Positions 18,609 through 28,387 are shown, numbered from the stretch's first letter. The stretch is 64,000 bases of DNA from Candidatus Terasakiella magnetica (GCF_900093605.1 NZ_FLYE01000001.1:496001-560000), one strand, 5' to 3'. Numbers and translations: made by a program. The notes: generated by a model not told the origin, from the letters alone.

Positions 18609-20333
18609 CTAGACTTTCGTCAAGGTCCCCTTCTTCACCGCTTTGGCCAAATCTTCAGAGTTTAATTCTTCGGTTTTGCCATCTTCAAAAATGATTTCGA
18701 AAACGGTTTCTTTATTTTTCGGGTTCTGGCGCAGGCCGCGTTTAATAAAGAACTTGCCGTCTTTACCTTCATAAGAGTTTTCCAACTCTTCATGGTCGAT
18801 AAAGCGGGGGAAAACCCCTTCTGGCTTTTCAAGGGCTGTGCCAGCCTTAAGCGCACCTGCTTCACCACATGAGGCAAATGTGCGATCATTTTCGCTAATT
18901 TCAAGAAGGCTAAGCATCTTATCCATGCTTGTTGGCATCAAAGGCTGCAACAACAAGGCCACGTTACGGATGGTTTCAGCCAATACATAAAGTACGGTTG
19001 CCATACGATCAGGGTCTTCTTTTTTCAACTTCCATGGGGCCTGATGGTCCACATAGGCGTTTGCCGCGCGGATTGCCAGCCAGATCGTTTCAATGGCATC
19101 GTTAAAAGATTGTACGTCAATCTGTTCGCGCACATTTGCAAGCAAGCCATAGGCCTGATCCAGCATTTGTTTATCTTCAGCTGTAAATTCACCCGGCGTT
19201 GGCACCGCACCGTCACAGTTTTTCACAACCATGGACAACACACGTTGGGACAGGTTACCCAGATCATTTGCCAGCTCGCCATTCATCCGTGCAATCATGG
19301 ATGAATGGGCAAAATCCCCATCATTACCAAAGGGGACTTCACGCAGCATGAAATAACGCACCTGATCAAGCCCGTATTTATTCACCAGATCGATCGGGTC
19401 AATCACGTTGCCTAAGGATTTGGAAATCTTCTCGCCTTCATTTGTCCACCAGCCATGGGCAAACACACGTTTTGGCAAAGGTAAATCAGCCGCCATCAAA
19501 AAGGCCGGCCAGTAAACCGCATGGAAGCGTAAAATATCTTTACCCACCATATGTACGTCCGCAGGCCAGTATTTTTTATATTCGTCACACTCCACATCTG
19601 GATAGCCAGCCGCCGTCATATAGTTTGTCAGCGCATCCATCCATACATACATAATATGATCATCATCATTTGGCACCGGAATGCCCCATTTAAAGGTCGT
19701 TCTGGAGACGGAAAGGTCTTGCAAACCGCCTTTTACAAAACTGATCACCTCATTGCGGCGTGATTTCGGCAAAATGAAATCAGCATTTTCTTCATAATAG
19801 GCCAGAAGCTTATCTTCATAAGCTGACAGCTTGAAGAAATAGCTTGGTTCTTCCACCCATTCAACTTCTGCACCGGATGCTTTGGCAATGCGTGTGCCAT
19901 CTGGCTTTTTCTCAAGCTCATCTTCGGTATAAAAGGCTTCATCGCGCACCGCATACCAACCTTCATACCCACCAAGATAGATATCACCCTTCTCTATCAA
20001 TGTGTTCCAAAGGGCCTGACAGGCTTTTTTATGACGCTCTTCCGTTGTGCGGATAAAGTCATTATTGGTGAACCCCATAAATTCTGCCAGATCGCGGAAA
20101 TTTTGCGACACGCCATCGGTAAAAGTCTGTGGGTCCACGCCTTTTGCAGTGGCTGATTTTTCAACCTTTTGTCCGTGCTCATCCGTACCTGTTAAAAACT
20201 TAACATCATAACCGTCCAAACGTTTGAAACGGGCCATTACATCACAGGCCAAAGAGGTATAGGCATGACCGATATGTGGTTTATCATTCACATAATAGAT
20301 AGGCGTGGTGATGTAAAAAGGTGTCGCACCCAT
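18609..20333 (-). CDS. metG: Methionyl-tRNA synthetase with C-terminal tail
   Basis: Charges tRNA-Met. The start follows GGAGAG by eight bases, giving GATPFYITTPIYYVND. Class I motifs are PHIGHAYTS (HIGH, about residue 20) and EKISKSLGN (KMSKS type, about 305). There is no CxxC zinc knuckle, so this is the compact form. After the usual end (FPRFIDHEE) about 60 residues continue (GKFFIKRGLRQNPKNKETV...KAVKKGTLTKV), an unusual basic/acidic tail. It is followed by tatD. Confidence 0.95.
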   Translation of the reverse strand: MGATPFYITTPIYYVNDKPHIGHAYTSLACDVMARFKRLDGYDVKFLTGTDEHGQKVEKSATAKGVDPQTFTDGVSQNFRDLAEFMGFTNNDFIRTTEERHKKACQALWNTLIEKGDIYLGGYEGWYAVRDEAFYTEDELEKKPDGTRIAKASGAEVEWVEEPSYFFKLSAYEDKLLAYYEENADFILPKSRRNEVISFVKGGLQDLSVSRTTFKWGIPVPNDDDHIMYVWMDALTNYMTAAGYPDVECDEYKKYWPADVHMVGKDILRFHAVYWPAFLMAADLPLPKRVFAHGWWTNEGEKISKSLGNVIDPIDLVNKYGLDQVRYFMLREVPFGNDGDFAHSSMIARMNGELANDLGNLSQRVLSMVVKNCDGAVPTPGEFTAEDKQMLDQAYGLLANVREQIDVQSFNDAIETIWLAIRAANAYVDHQAPWKLKKEDPDRMATVLYVLAETIRNVALLLQPLMPTSMDKMLSLLEISENDRTFASCGEAGALKAGTALEKPEGVFPRFIDHEELENSYEGKDGKFFIKRGLRQNPKNKETVFEIIFEDGKTEELNSEDLAKAVKKGTLTKV

Positions 20334-20374
20334 GGTGGGTCTCTCCAATAAAATTCAAACGGTTTATTCGTCGG

Positions 20375-21490
20375 TTATCTTTTTAATGCCCCTTCAAGGG
20401 CAAGAAAAGAATTCAATACGGCTTGTTTGCGATCCAGATTGCCACTAATGGCCTGATCAAACAGGGAACCTGCTTTTGACCAAACATCCATCAGTTTGTT
20501 CACATCTGCATTTTGCGAGATGCGCAACATCAAGGCATCATCACTTTCGTTTAAGCCAAGCCCTGAGGTCTTACCCCGTGCCCCTTGTGAGATCAAGCGT
20601 CCTAACCACCAGCACAGCAAATCACCAAGGGTGCGAAAGGCCTCATCAGCACCTGCACGCGACATCTTATCCCCCAGCTTATGCAAGGCTTCCACGTCTA
20701 ATTGCGGCAAGGTTGAAAGCAATCTGGTAAGCTCATTATAAAGGTCCAGACCACCTTCTTCATAAAGCGATAATGTCCGACCAAAGCTGCCTTCTGCTAA
20801 TTTTGACAGGCCTAAGGCCTCTTCAGGTGACGAATCGGGTGCATGATCAGCCATCAGTTTTACAAGGGTGTCATCATCCAATGTATTCAGCGTGAGGGTG
20901 CGACAGCGCGAACGAATAGTTGGCAGTAATCGCCCCGGATTATGGGCTAGTAATAATAAAACAGCTTGTGCAGGCGGTTCTTCCAATACTTTTAACACCG
21001 CATTGGCTGAATTTCGGTTCATTTCGTCAGCGGCATCAATAATCACAACGCGCCAGCCGCCTTCAGCCGAGGTTTTACCAAGAAAAGCCCCTACCCCGCG
21101 CACGCGATCCACACCGATCACACCTTTAAAACGATTTTTCTTTTCATCAAACTCACGCTCAATGGTCATCAAATCTGCATGTGCACTAGCAGAAATACGT
21201 CGAAAAACCGGGTCATCTGGATCAATAGTCAAACTATCAGGCTCAACTGTGGGCAGCGCATCGCCAAACAAGCTATCCACCTCATCAGCCCCACCGGATT
21301 GACCGTGTTTCAACAAAAAACGTGCAAATCGATAGGCAAGCGTGGCTTTACCGATGCCACGTGGCCCCGTAATCAGCCATGCATGATGCATACGACCGGA
21401 ATTATAACTTTCAAGAAGAGTCTTTTCGGCTTCAAAATGTCCAAGCAAATTCGCCGAATTCCTCGGTGTCAGTTTGCCTTCTTCACTCAT
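20375..21490 (-). CDS. holB: DNA polymerase III subunit delta'
   Basis: Clamp-loader subunit. The AAA+ N-terminal domain holds GPRGIGKATLAYRFARFLL (about residue 43), a DnaX-like segment VVIIDAADEMNRNSANAVLKVLEEPP and the sensor motif TIRSRCRTL. The Cys zinc module of E. coli delta' is not visible. Length 371. Its ATG overlaps the tmk stop by four bases, the standard tmk-holB pair. Confidence 0.93.
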   Translation of the reverse strand: MSEEGKLTPRNSANLLGHFEAEKTLLESYNSGRMHHAWLITGPRGIGKATLAYRFARFLLKHGQSGGADEVDSLFGDALPTVEPDSLTIDPDDPVFRRISASAHADLMTIEREFDEKKNRFKGVIGVDRVRGVGAFLGKTSAEGGWRVVIIDAADEMNRNSANAVLKVLEEPPAQAVLLLLAHNPGRLLPTIRSRCRTLTLNTLDDDTLVKLMADHAPDSSPEEALGLSKLAEGSFGRTLSLYEEGGLDLYNELTRLLSTLPQLDVEALHKLGDKMSRAGADEAFRTLGDLLCWWLGRLISQGARGKTSGLGLNESDDALMLRISQNADVNKLMDVWSKAGSLFDQAISGNLDRKQAVLNSFLALEGALKR

Positions 21491-22125
21491 GGCAATGCCA
21501 CCCCAAAGCGCTTGCTCACACCCGCCCGCATGTCACGCTGAATTTCCTCAATGCTGCCTGATGCATCAATAACACAGCAGCGATCAGGCTCATTTGAAGC
21601 AATTTCAAGAAAGCCTGCGCGCAGTTTATGGTGGAATTCTGTTGCCATTTTTTCATAACGGTCTTCACCGTCACCACGGCCCAAGGCACGTGCAATACCC
21701 GTTTCAACAGGCAAGTCCAAGACAAATGTCAGATCAGGGCGAAACCCATCAACGCCAATATCCCACAGTTTATAAAGGGCGGGTAAATCTAACCCATGAC
21801 CATAACCCTGATAGGCAATAGTTGAATCTGCATAACGATCAGAGATCACCCAAGCACCACGTTCAAGCGCGGGCCAGATGGTTTTAACAAGATGGTCACG
21901 ACGTGCGGCAAAATTTAACAGTGCCTCAGTCATCCCATCCCAGCGACCGGGCTCGCCCGTCACCAGTAATTCGCGAATTTCTTCTGCACCTTTGCTGCCA
22001 CCAGGCTCACGGGTCATGACGACCTCAATTCCATGGTCTTCCAAAGCTGCTTTTAAAAGGCGAACCTGTGTGCTTTTCCCTGCACCTTCGCCGCCTTCAA
22101 GGGTAATGAAACGCCCTTTATCCAT
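21487..22125 (-). CDS. tmk: Thymidylate kinase
   Basis: dTMP to dTDP kinase. P-loop EGGEGAGKSTQVRLL at residue 9, DR(Y/H) motif ISDRYADSTIAYQGYG, and FVLDLPVETGIARALGRG as the LID region. Length 212 is normal. The ATG overlaps the stop of the carboxypeptidase gene by one base and the stop overlaps holB. Confidence 0.95.
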   Translation of the reverse strand: MDKGRFITLEGGEGAGKSTQVRLLKAALEDHGIEVVMTREPGGSKGAEEIRELLVTGEPGRWDGMTEALLNFAARRDHLVKTIWPALERGAWVISDRYADSTIAYQGYGHGLDLPALYKLWDIGVDGFRPDLTFVLDLPVETGIARALGRGDGEDRYEKMATEFHHKLRAGFLEIASNEPDRCCVIDASGSIEEIQRDMRAGVSKRFGVALP

Positions 22126-23273
22126 TAACCGGTTACACCCCAGATAATGGATTTCAACGCTGCCCCTAAACGCCCGACAAAACCAAGACGCCCTGCATCT
22201 TCAGCAGCATAAAGCGGAATTTCAATGTCTTTTACATCCGGTGCGCTGATGACAACTTTTGCCAATTGCTGACCTTGTTTAACAGGTGCCGGAATTGGGC
22301 CCTCATATTTTACAGAGACTTTCATCTTGCGGCGGCTTTTGCGCGGCAAGGTGACTTCCACATCCTGATCAATAACTAAGCCAACAGATTGCTTATCAGA
22401 AAGCCACAATTCTGCGCGGGTAACCTCTTCACCTTTTTGGAAAAGGGCATAGTTGTTAAACTCGCGAAAGCCCCATTCCATTAAACGTTCAGACTCACCA
22501 GAGCGCGCACGCACGCTGTTAAGGCCATTGACCACAAGGATCAGGCGACGCCCTTTGCGCTCTGCTGAAGAGGTCAAGCCATAGCCAGCTTCTGAAGTAT
22601 GGCCTGTTTTCAAACCATCCGCACCCATTGTCTTATAAAGAAGCGGGTTGCGGTTGCTTTGACGAATACCGTTATATTTGAAGTTCTTTTGGGCAAAGAA
22701 TTTATAATATTCAGGATATTCTTCAATTAAGGATTTTGCCAGAATGGAAAGATCGCGTGCTGTCATGCGTTGGCCCGGATCAGGCCAGCCCGTTGCATTG
22801 GCAAAAGTGGAATTCTCCATGCCCAGCTCGGCGGCTTTTTCCGTCATTTCAATGGCAAAGTTATTTTCAGAACCGGCAAGCGCTTCTGCAACAACGATAC
22901 AGGCATCATTACCTGATTGAATGATAATCCCTCTAATAAGGTCTTCCACACGTACTTTTTGGCGCGGTTCCAAAAACATGGTGGAACTGCCCGAGGCTGC
23001 CCCGCCTTTGCGCCATGCGCGTTCAGAAACCGTGAATTTATCATCCAGTGTCAAACGACCGTCTTTTAGGCGTTCAAAAACAAGATAGAGCGTCATCAGC
23101 TTACTCATAGAAGCCGGTGGCATGGACACATCAGCATCTTTTTCCAACAGGACATGACCTGTTTTAACATCCACCATAAAGGCTTCACGTGCCGTTGTAT
23201 CAATCGCAAAGGACGTGGAAGCCATAAGCGAAGCAGCAAATGCTGTTGTCAGAAAGGTTGAGCGCAAACCCAT
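22125..23273 (-). CDS. D-alanyl-D-alanine carboxypeptidase (PBP5/6 type)
   Basis: Periplasmic enzyme that trims the terminal D-Ala of peptidoglycan stem peptides. Signal peptide LTTAFAASLMASTSFA with cleavage before IDTTAREAF. Serine peptidase S11 motifs: SxxK as SMSK in PPASMSKLMTLY, SxN as SGNDAC and KTG as LKTGHTSEAG. A C-terminal PBP5 domain ends in a hydrophobic-amphipathic anchor (RLGAALKSIIWGVTG). 382 residues. It is sandwiched between rlpA (one-base gap) and tmk. Confidence 0.93.
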   Translation of the reverse strand: MGLRSTFLTTAFAASLMASTSFAIDTTAREAFMVDVKTGHVLLEKDADVSMPPASMSKLMTLYLVFERLKDGRLTLDDKFTVSERAWRKGGAASGSSTMFLEPRQKVRVEDLIRGIIIQSGNDACIVVAEALAGSENNFAIEMTEKAAELGMENSTFANATGWPDPGQRMTARDLSILAKSLIEEYPEYYKFFAQKNFKYNGIRQSNRNPLLYKTMGADGLKTGHTSEAGYGLTSSAERKGRRLILVVNGLNSVRARSGESERLMEWGFREFNNYALFQKGEEVTRAELWLSDKQSVGLVIDQDVEVTLPRKSRRKMKVSVKYEGPIPAPVKQGQQLAKVVISAPDVKDIEIPLYAAEDAGRLGFVGRLGAALKSIIWGVTG

Positions 23274-23274
23274 T

Positions 23275-24246
23275 TTAGCCTTTTCCTTTTTCTACGATAA
23301 TTTTAGCAGATGGATAACCTGCATTGATGACGTCATTTAAAATTTGATCAGCCGCATTCACATTCTGTAGTGGGCCAACCCGCACACGAAAGAAGTCACG
23401 ACCATTAACCAACACTTGTGAAACTTCCACATCACCAACGCCAGACAGTTTTGCTTTCACACGGTTGGCATTTTCAAAGCGTGAAAAGGCCCCTGCCTGA
23501 ATATACATACGCGTGGGTGCAACAGCGTAAGTCTTAATGGATGTATCTTGTTTTGGTGCTTGTGGATTGCTCCAAGACGATTGCTGTTGCGGTGCCATTG
23601 CCGTTTGGGTTGGCGCGGCCTGAGGAGCGGCTTGCGCCCCATTGGGCGCAGACAGGTTCTGTGCACTAACCATTGGTTTTTGCATACCACCAGACTTAAT
23701 CGGTGCATTTTTGCCTGCAACCTGATTAACCAGTGAATTCTTCAGCGCAAGGCTTTGTTCTTTTAATATTTCGACTTTCACACGGGCCGTGCCTTGCTTT
23801 TCATATCCCAGCAATTGCGCACCGCGTTTAGACATATCCAAAATACGCCCATGGGCAAACGGCCCACGATCATTTACACGCACCACAAGGGAGCGGCCAT
23901 TTTCAAGGTTTGTCACGCGAACAAGGGAAGGCAAAGGCAGTGTGCGGTGTGCTGCATTGACCTGGTTCATGTCAAACACTTCACCATTGGCTGTGGGCTT
24001 GCCATGAAACTTAGGCCCATACCAAGAAGCAATGCCTGTTTCCACATAATCAAAATCTTCGGATGGATAATACCACACACCTTGAATTTGATAAGGATTG
24101 CCGACTTTATAGTGCCCACTAATTGCGGGCGCGCCACTAACTTTTTTGGCAGAACTCGCCAGAAAACGTGTTTCAGAACAGCCGCTCAACAAGACAGCAG
24201 CCATCATGGCAAAGACAGCAGTGCGTGGACGCATCAATTTCTTCAT
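23275..24246 (-). CDS. rlpA: RlpA septal-ring lytic transglycosylase, lipoprotein with SPOR
   Basis: Cleaves denuded glycan strands at the septum. The start is the ATG giving KKLMRPRTAVFAMMAAVLLSGC, a lipoprotein signal with lipobox LLSGC; an ATG 17 codons upstream would hide it. The double-psi barrel spans about 70-165 with GIASWYGPKFHGKPTANGE and VRVNDRGPF. A low-complexity Ala/Gln/Pro linker follows and a SPOR domain (YIQAGAFSRFENANRVKAKL) ends the protein. Confidence 0.93.
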   Translation of the reverse strand: MKKLMRPRTAVFAMMAAVLLSGCSETRFLASSAKKVSGAPAISGHYKVGNPYQIQGVWYYPSEDFDYVETGIASWYGPKFHGKPTANGEVFDMNQVNAAHRTLPLPSLVRVTNLENGRSLVVRVNDRGPFAHGRILDMSKRGAQLLGYEKQGTARVKVEILKEQSLALKNSLVNQVAGKNAPIKSGGMQKPMVSAQNLSAPNGAQAAPQAAPTQTAMAPQQQSSWSNPQAPKQDTSIKTYAVAPTRMYIQAGAFSRFENANRVKAKLSGVGDVEVSQVLVNGRDFFRVRVGPLQNVNAADQILNDVINAGYPSAKIIVEKGKG

Positions 24247-24312
24247 AACAGGAACCTTAGTTTCAAATGTTGGCTTACCATACTGTCCAAATATCATTGC
24301 TTCAAGCCTGCC

Positions 24313-25506
24313 TTATTTTAAAAGGCCTAAAAGTTCCGCATTCGGGTAGCCGTCTGCGGGTATATTGTTCTTTTTCTGGAAGGCTTTAATGCCTTTTCGC
24401 GTGCGCGAACCTGCAATTCCATCAGGTTTTCCAACGTCATAGCCCAATGCGTTCAGGCGCGCCTGAATTTTAAGTGTCTGCGCACGGCTTAAAGGTGTTT
24501 CTTTGCGCTGCGGGCTTTGTAATGGGCCTTTCCATACCAGACGGTCGGCTAGATGACCCACTGCGATGGCATAAAAGTTTGACCGATTCCAATCCAAGAT
24601 GGTGCGGAAATTCTCATAAACCAAGAATGCAGGCCCCTTATACCCCGATGGAAGTATAAGAGATGCTTTAATATCGGCCTTTGGCAAAGCCTTACCATCA
24701 ATGTTTAAAATACCCAGTTTGGCCCAATCACCAATTTGCTTTTTCGTCCCCAACCCTGTGAGGTCAAGATTTAGGTTTTTTGGGATTTTAACTTCACGTC
24801 CCCATGTTTCACCGGGCTGCCAGCCAGACTGAGACAGGAAGTTTGCCGCCGAATAAAATACATCGGGCAAGCTGTTCCACATATCGCGCTTATTATCGCC
24901 ATCCCCATCAACCGCATAGGCTTTATAAGTGGTTGGCATAAACTGGCAATAGCCCATGGCCCCGGCCCAAGATGCTTTTACATCATAAGGGATATCGCCA
25001 CGGTCCATCACCTCAAGTGCGGTGATCAACTGTTTTGTAAAAAACTCACGGCGGCGCTCATCATGGGCCAGCGTGGTTAGGGACTGAATTAGCGGGAACA
25101 CACCTGTATAATCGCCAAAGTTAGTCTCTAAGCCCCAAAAAGCCACAAGGAAACGCGGCTGCACACCGTATTTTTCATGGACCTTTTTAAACAGGCCTGC
25201 ATGTTTTTTCAAAAGCTCACGACCGCGTTTAATACGCTTGTCGCTAATGCTGTTATTTAAATATTTCCAAAATGTTAGGGAGAATTCCGGCTGGCGGCGG
25301 TCCAGTTCCAAAACACGTTTATTCGGCGTTAAGCCCGTTAAAGTACCATCCAGTGTTTTCTTGGAGATACCAGATTGCGCGGCCTTCTGGCGGAAGTTTT
25401 CCAACCAAGACTGATAATCGATTTGAGAATGTGCAGGTAATGTCGAGTTTAAGAGTAAAGCACCAGCCAGTGCGCCTGCTTTCAAAAATCTTTTTTTATC
25501 AGTCAT
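24313..25506 (-). CDS. Lytic murein transglycosylase (MltB type) with PG-binding domain
   Basis: Periplasmic enzyme cutting glycan strands to 1,6-anhydro ends. Signal peptide ALAGALLLNSTLPAHS. SLT_2 domain with the catalytic Glu in AFWGLETNFGDYTG (about residue 135), AMGYCQFMPTTYKAYAVDGDGD and a C-terminal PG_binding_1 domain (TLKIQARLNALGYDVGKPDG, KAFQKKNNIPADGY). 397 residues. It is 66 bases ahead of rlpA, forming a cell-wall block with rlpA and the carboxypeptidase. Confidence 0.93.
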   Translation of the reverse strand: MTDKKRFLKAGALAGALLLNSTLPAHSQIDYQSWLENFRQKAAQSGISKKTLDGTLTGLTPNKRVLELDRRQPEFSLTFWKYLNNSISDKRIKRGRELLKKHAGLFKKVHEKYGVQPRFLVAFWGLETNFGDYTGVFPLIQSLTTLAHDERRREFFTKQLITALEVMDRGDIPYDVKASWAGAMGYCQFMPTTYKAYAVDGDGDNKRDMWNSLPDVFYSAANFLSQSGWQPGETWGREVKIPKNLNLDLTGLGTKKQIGDWAKLGILNIDGKALPKADIKASLILPSGYKGPAFLVYENFRTILDWNRSNFYAIAVGHLADRLVWKGPLQSPQRKETPLSRAQTLKIQARLNALGYDVGKPDGIAGSRTRKGIKAFQKKNNIPADGYPNAELLGLLK

Positions 25507-25520
25507 TTGTTCCTCATCAC

Positions 25521-26324
25521 TTAGGGGGCCGGAAACAGCTCCGACGTTTTATCAGTGAGATAATAAGCCAAAAGCCCTAACCATTCGTGAAGAGCAACCC
25601 CAAAAGTGCCTAAACCGTTACGCGGAAAAAAACTCACTTCATTGCTCAGCTCACCGCTGGTGATATAATCCACAGGATAAGGGATCACATCGATATTTTG
25701 CTTGCGAAAAGCCCCAACTGCACGTGGCATGTGACGTGCCGATGTAATCAGCAACCACTTGCCCCCACCCTTTTTCTCAATCAGCTCTTTAGAAAAAAGG
25801 GCATTTTCGAAAGTATTGCGCGATGCGTTTTCAAAAATAAGCTGCGTATCTGCGCTTACCACATCTGGCAAAAAGCTTTTTAACATTTGAGCTTCATTAA
25901 GCTCAGGATGACCAATAAGCCCCGCCCCACCCGTAAATAAAACGGGAGAGCCTTTATATTGTTTTGACAGATGCAAAAGCGATGTTGCGCGCTCGATATT
26001 CCCGTTAAAGGAATAATCTTGGCGCGCATCAGTTATAAACACATTTAGAAAACCACCCAGAACAACAAGCCCATCAACCTGCTTTGGCATTTGGACGGGC
26101 TTTGAGAAACGGTTTTCCAAGGTTGTTAAAAGGCCTCCCCCAATGGGAAGCATGCCAAAGACAATATAAAAGACGAGTGCAGAGCTACAAAAAAAGGTGC
26201 CAAGGCGTACACGTTTCGCCCACAAGAAACCTATCCCTATTAATAAGAGAAAGAATAAAATGTTTCCCGGCTCAGCAAACCACCAAAATATTTTTGATAA
26301 ATAAAAGAACATCGCGCCAAGCAC
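25521..26324 (-). CDS. YdcF-family (DUF218) membrane protein
   Basis: Two N-terminal membrane helices (GNILFFLLLIGIGFLWA, TFFCSSALVFYIVFGML) anchor a DUF218 domain with DGLVVLGGFLN, FTGGAGLIG, NASRNTFENA and LLITSARHMPRAVGAF. The group includes ElyC/SanA/YdcF, linked to envelope integrity. The start is a GTG; the ATG four codons downstream lacks a ribosome site. It lies between thiG and the transglycosylase gene. Function beyond an envelope role is not known. Confidence 0.85.
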   Translation of the reverse strand: MLGAMFFYLSKIFWWFAEPGNILFFLLLIGIGFLWAKRVRLGTFFCSSALVFYIVFGMLPIGGGLLTTLENRFSKPVQMPKQVDGLVVLGGFLNVFITDARQDYSFNGNIERATSLLHLSKQYKGSPVLFTGGAGLIGHPELNEAQMLKSFLPDVVSADTQLIFENASRNTFENALFSKELIEKKGGGKWLLITSARHMPRAVGAFRKQNIDVIPYPVDYITSGELSNEVSFFPRNGLGTFGVALHEWLGLLAYYLTDKTSELFPAP

Positions 26325-26340
26325 TCGTGCCTAAAAAAGC

Positions 26341-27120
26341 CTATTTTGTCTCAATCAAGCCTGAGGTTGGGGAACTTGGGTCTGCATATTGTTTTTTAGG
26401 CATGCGTCCAGCATGAAAAGCCAAGCGACCGGACTCAACAGCCAACTTCATGGCTTTTGCCATGGCAATAGGGTCTTTGGCTGCCGCAATTGCTGTATTC
26501 ATCAATACACCGTCACAGCCCAGCTCCATGGCATAAGCCGCATCAGAAGCCGTGCCCACACCCGCATCAACCAAGACAGGTACGTTTGCATTTTGCTTAA
26601 TGATCTGGATATTAACCGGATTTAAAATACCAAGACCGGAGCCAATCAAGGACCCCAACGGCATGATGGCAACACAGCCCATATCTTCAAGCGTTTTGGC
26701 TGCAATTGGATCGTCTGAACAATAGACCATCACCTTGAAGCCTTCTTTAATCAACAGCTCAGCAGCTTTTAGGGTTTCTGGCATATTAGGGTAAAGCGTT
26801 GCCTGATCGCCAAGCACTTCCAACTTCACCAAATCCCAGCCGCCAGCTTCGCGCGCCAAACGAAGGGTGCGCACCGCATCGTCACAGGTAAAACAGCCCG
26901 CCGTATTAGGTAGGTAAGTGTATTTTTTAGGATCGACATAATCGACCAACATGGGCTGGCTTGGGTCACTTACATTGACACGACGCACCGCCACAGTCAC
27001 GATTTCAGCACCACTGGCTTCAATCGCCACTTTGGTTTCTTCGAAATCTTTATATTTGCCAGTACCAACAAGTAGTCGGGAATTAAAGCTCTGTCCGGCA
27101 ATTTCAAATGTGTCGCTCAC
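26341..27120 (-). CDS. thiG: Thiazole synthase ThiG
   Basis: Builds the thiazole phosphate of thiamine from deoxyxylulose phosphate, ThiS thiocarboxylate and an imine. TIM-barrel features are RLLVGTGKY near residue 15, the Schiff-base lysine in LVKLEVLGD (about 98), [17 protein letters not shown], the phosphate loop [13 protein letters not shown] and [20 protein letters not shown]. Length 259 is standard. Three bases after thiS; no thiF, thiO or thiE is in view. Confidence 0.96.
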   Translation of the reverse strand: MSDTFEIAGQSFNSRLLVGTGKYKDFEETKVAIEASGAEIVTVAVRRVNVSDPSQPMLVDYVDPKKYTYLPNTAGCFTCDDAVRTLRLAREAGGWDLVKLEVLGDQATLYPNMPETLKAAELLIKEGFKVMVYCSDDPIAAKTLEDMGCVAIMPLGSLIGSGLGILNPVNIQIIKQNANVPVLVDAGVGTASDAAYAMELGCDGVLMNTAIAAAKDPIAMAKAMKLAVESGRLAFHAGRMPKKQYADPSSPTSGLIETK

Positions 27121-27123
27121 GTC

Positions 27124-27327
27124 TTAGGCCCCTCCGCCAATAAAATGTACAATTTCCAGCTTATCGCCATCGTCAAGCATATGTGTGGAAAATTCAGATT
27201 TCGGGACAATCACCAGATTGCGCTCAACCGCAACCTTTTTAGGGTCTAAACCGATATCCGTTAGAAACTCTTCAACGCTTTTGGCATTTTCTAGAGTTCT
27301 TTCTTCACCATTCACAATGACGTTCAT
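27124..27327 (-). CDS. thiS: Sulfur carrier protein ThiS
   Basis: Ubiquitin-like carrier that brings sulfur to ThiG as a C-terminal thiocarboxylate. 67 residues starting NVIVNGEERTLENAKSVEEF with the late VHFIGGGA. The usual C terminus is exactly Gly-Gly; here the reading frame ends Gly-Gly-Gly-Ala, so one Ala follows. GAGAG stands six bases before the ATG. No THI-box riboswitch is recognisable upstream. Confidence 0.93.
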   Translation of the reverse strand: MNVIVNGEERTLENAKSVEEFLTDIGLDPKKVAVERNLVIVPKSEFSTHMLDDGDKLEIVHFIGGGA

Positions 27328-27406
27328 TTTAGTCTCTCAAAGCTTGGAATTCGCGCCGAGTATGGACGAGGAAAAGAGCTTTCGCAAGAGGGGGATTAAA
27401 GAAAGA

Positions 27407-27434
27407 TTGCATGGTTTGAAAGGCATGGTATAAC
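27407..27434 (+). promoter_or_regulatory. Candidate sigma-70 promoter for aroQ-accBC
   Basis: TTGCAT, 16-base spacer, TATAAC, about 27 bases before the aroQ start. The -10 matches five of six consensus bases, the -35 four of six. Confidence 0.45.
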
Positions 27435-27460
27435 GACATTACTGCTTCGCAATATTTCTA

Positions 27461-27913
27461 ATGATACAGATGTCACATAAGATACTCATATTAAACGGTC
27501 CTAACCTCAATCTCTTAGGTAAACGTGAACCTGAAATTTATGGTCATGAAACCCTAAAAGACGTTGAGGACATGTGCTTAAAAGTCGCACAAGGCCTTGA
27601 TATGGAAGTTGCTTTTCGTCAATCCAACCATGAGGGTACCCTCGTTGACTGGATTCAAGAAGCACGAGAGTCTTTTGACGGGATCATTATTAATCCGGCG
27701 GCCTATACGCACACTTCAGTTGCCATCCTAGATGCACTGCAAGCTGCTGAAAAGCCTGTCATCGAAGTACATTTATCAAACATTCACAAGCGTGAAGAGT
27801 TCCGCCATACTTCATATGTCTCTAAAACGGCCAACGGCGTTATCTGCGGGTTGGGCACACAGGGCTATGATCTGGCATTACAAGCACTCTCACGTCTCCT
27901 TTCAAGTCGCTGA
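27461..27913 (+). CDS. aroQ: Type II 3-dehydroquinate dehydratase
   Basis: Third step of the shikimate pathway. Type II signatures are [19 protein letters not shown] (with catalytic Arg and Tyr), [29 protein letters not shown] and [17 protein letters not shown] (catalytic His). A second ATG three codons in is possible; no clear ribosome site precedes either, so the message may be nearly leaderless. 150 residues. It leads the aroQ-accB-accC run, typical for proteobacteria. Confidence 0.95.
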   Translation: MIQMSHKILILNGPNLNLLGKREPEIYGHETLKDVEDMCLKVAQGLDMEVAFRQSNHEGTLVDWIQEARESFDGIIINPAAYTHTSVAILDALQAAEKPVIEVHLSNIHKREEFRHTSYVSKTANGVICGLGTQGYDLALQALSRLLSSR

Positions 27914-27931
27914 TGAAGAGAATCAATTATA

Positions 27932-28375
27932 ATGGCTAAGGATAAATTCAATAACGAACTGGTTCGCGAACTGGCTGAACTGCTTAACGATACTGGTCTT
28001 ACTGAAATCGAATATGGTCAGGATGACTGGCATGTTCGCGTTGCCAAAAACGTTACTGTAAGCGCTGCTGCCCCTGTTGCAGTTGCCGCGGCCCCGGCTG
28101 GTGCTGCACCAGCAGATGAAAATGCTGATATGTCAAACCACCCGGGTGCGGTGAGCTCTCCAATGGTTGGTGTGGCTTATCTTTCACCAGACCCAGATTC
28201 ACCTAACTTTGTAAATGTCGGTGATAGCGTGACTGAAGGTCAAACATTGTGCCTTATTGAAGCAATGAAGGTTTTCAACCCAATTCATGCACCAAAAGCA
28301 GGTAAAGTTTCACGCGTTCTGGTCACTGCTGGTTCACCTGTTGAGTTTGGTGACACTCTGTTCATTATTGAATAA
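27932..28375 (+). CDS. accB: Biotin carboxyl carrier protein of acetyl-CoA carboxylase
   Basis: Carries biotin for malonyl-CoA synthesis. N-terminal helical part, an Ala/Pro-rich linker (about residues 48-68) and a C-terminal biotinyl domain with the biotin lysine in EAMKVFNPI (Lys113). 147 residues. It lies 18 bases after aroQ and 12 before accC. Confidence 0.97.
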   Translation: MAKDKFNNELVRELAELLNDTGLTEIEYGQDDWHVRVAKNVTVSAAAPVAVAAAPAGAAPADENADMSNHPGAVSSPMVGVAYLSPDPDSPNFVNVGDSVTEGQTLCLIEAMKVFNPIHAPKAGKVSRVLVTAGSPVEFGDTLFIIE

Positions 28376-28387
28376 TCGGATTTGTCC

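Noticed and set aside
20868-21302. 144-residue plus-strand frame inside holB
   Set aside because: Serine-rich shadow; holB is fully supported and coupled to tmk.
23794-24321. 175-residue plus-strand frame across rlpA
   Set aside because: Shadow of a clear lipoprotein gene with signal peptide and two known domains on the other strand.
27328-27460. TPP (THI-box) riboswitch ahead of thiS
   Set aside because: The minus strand lacks the CUGAGA and ACCYG elements; TTTGAGAGACT alone is not enough.
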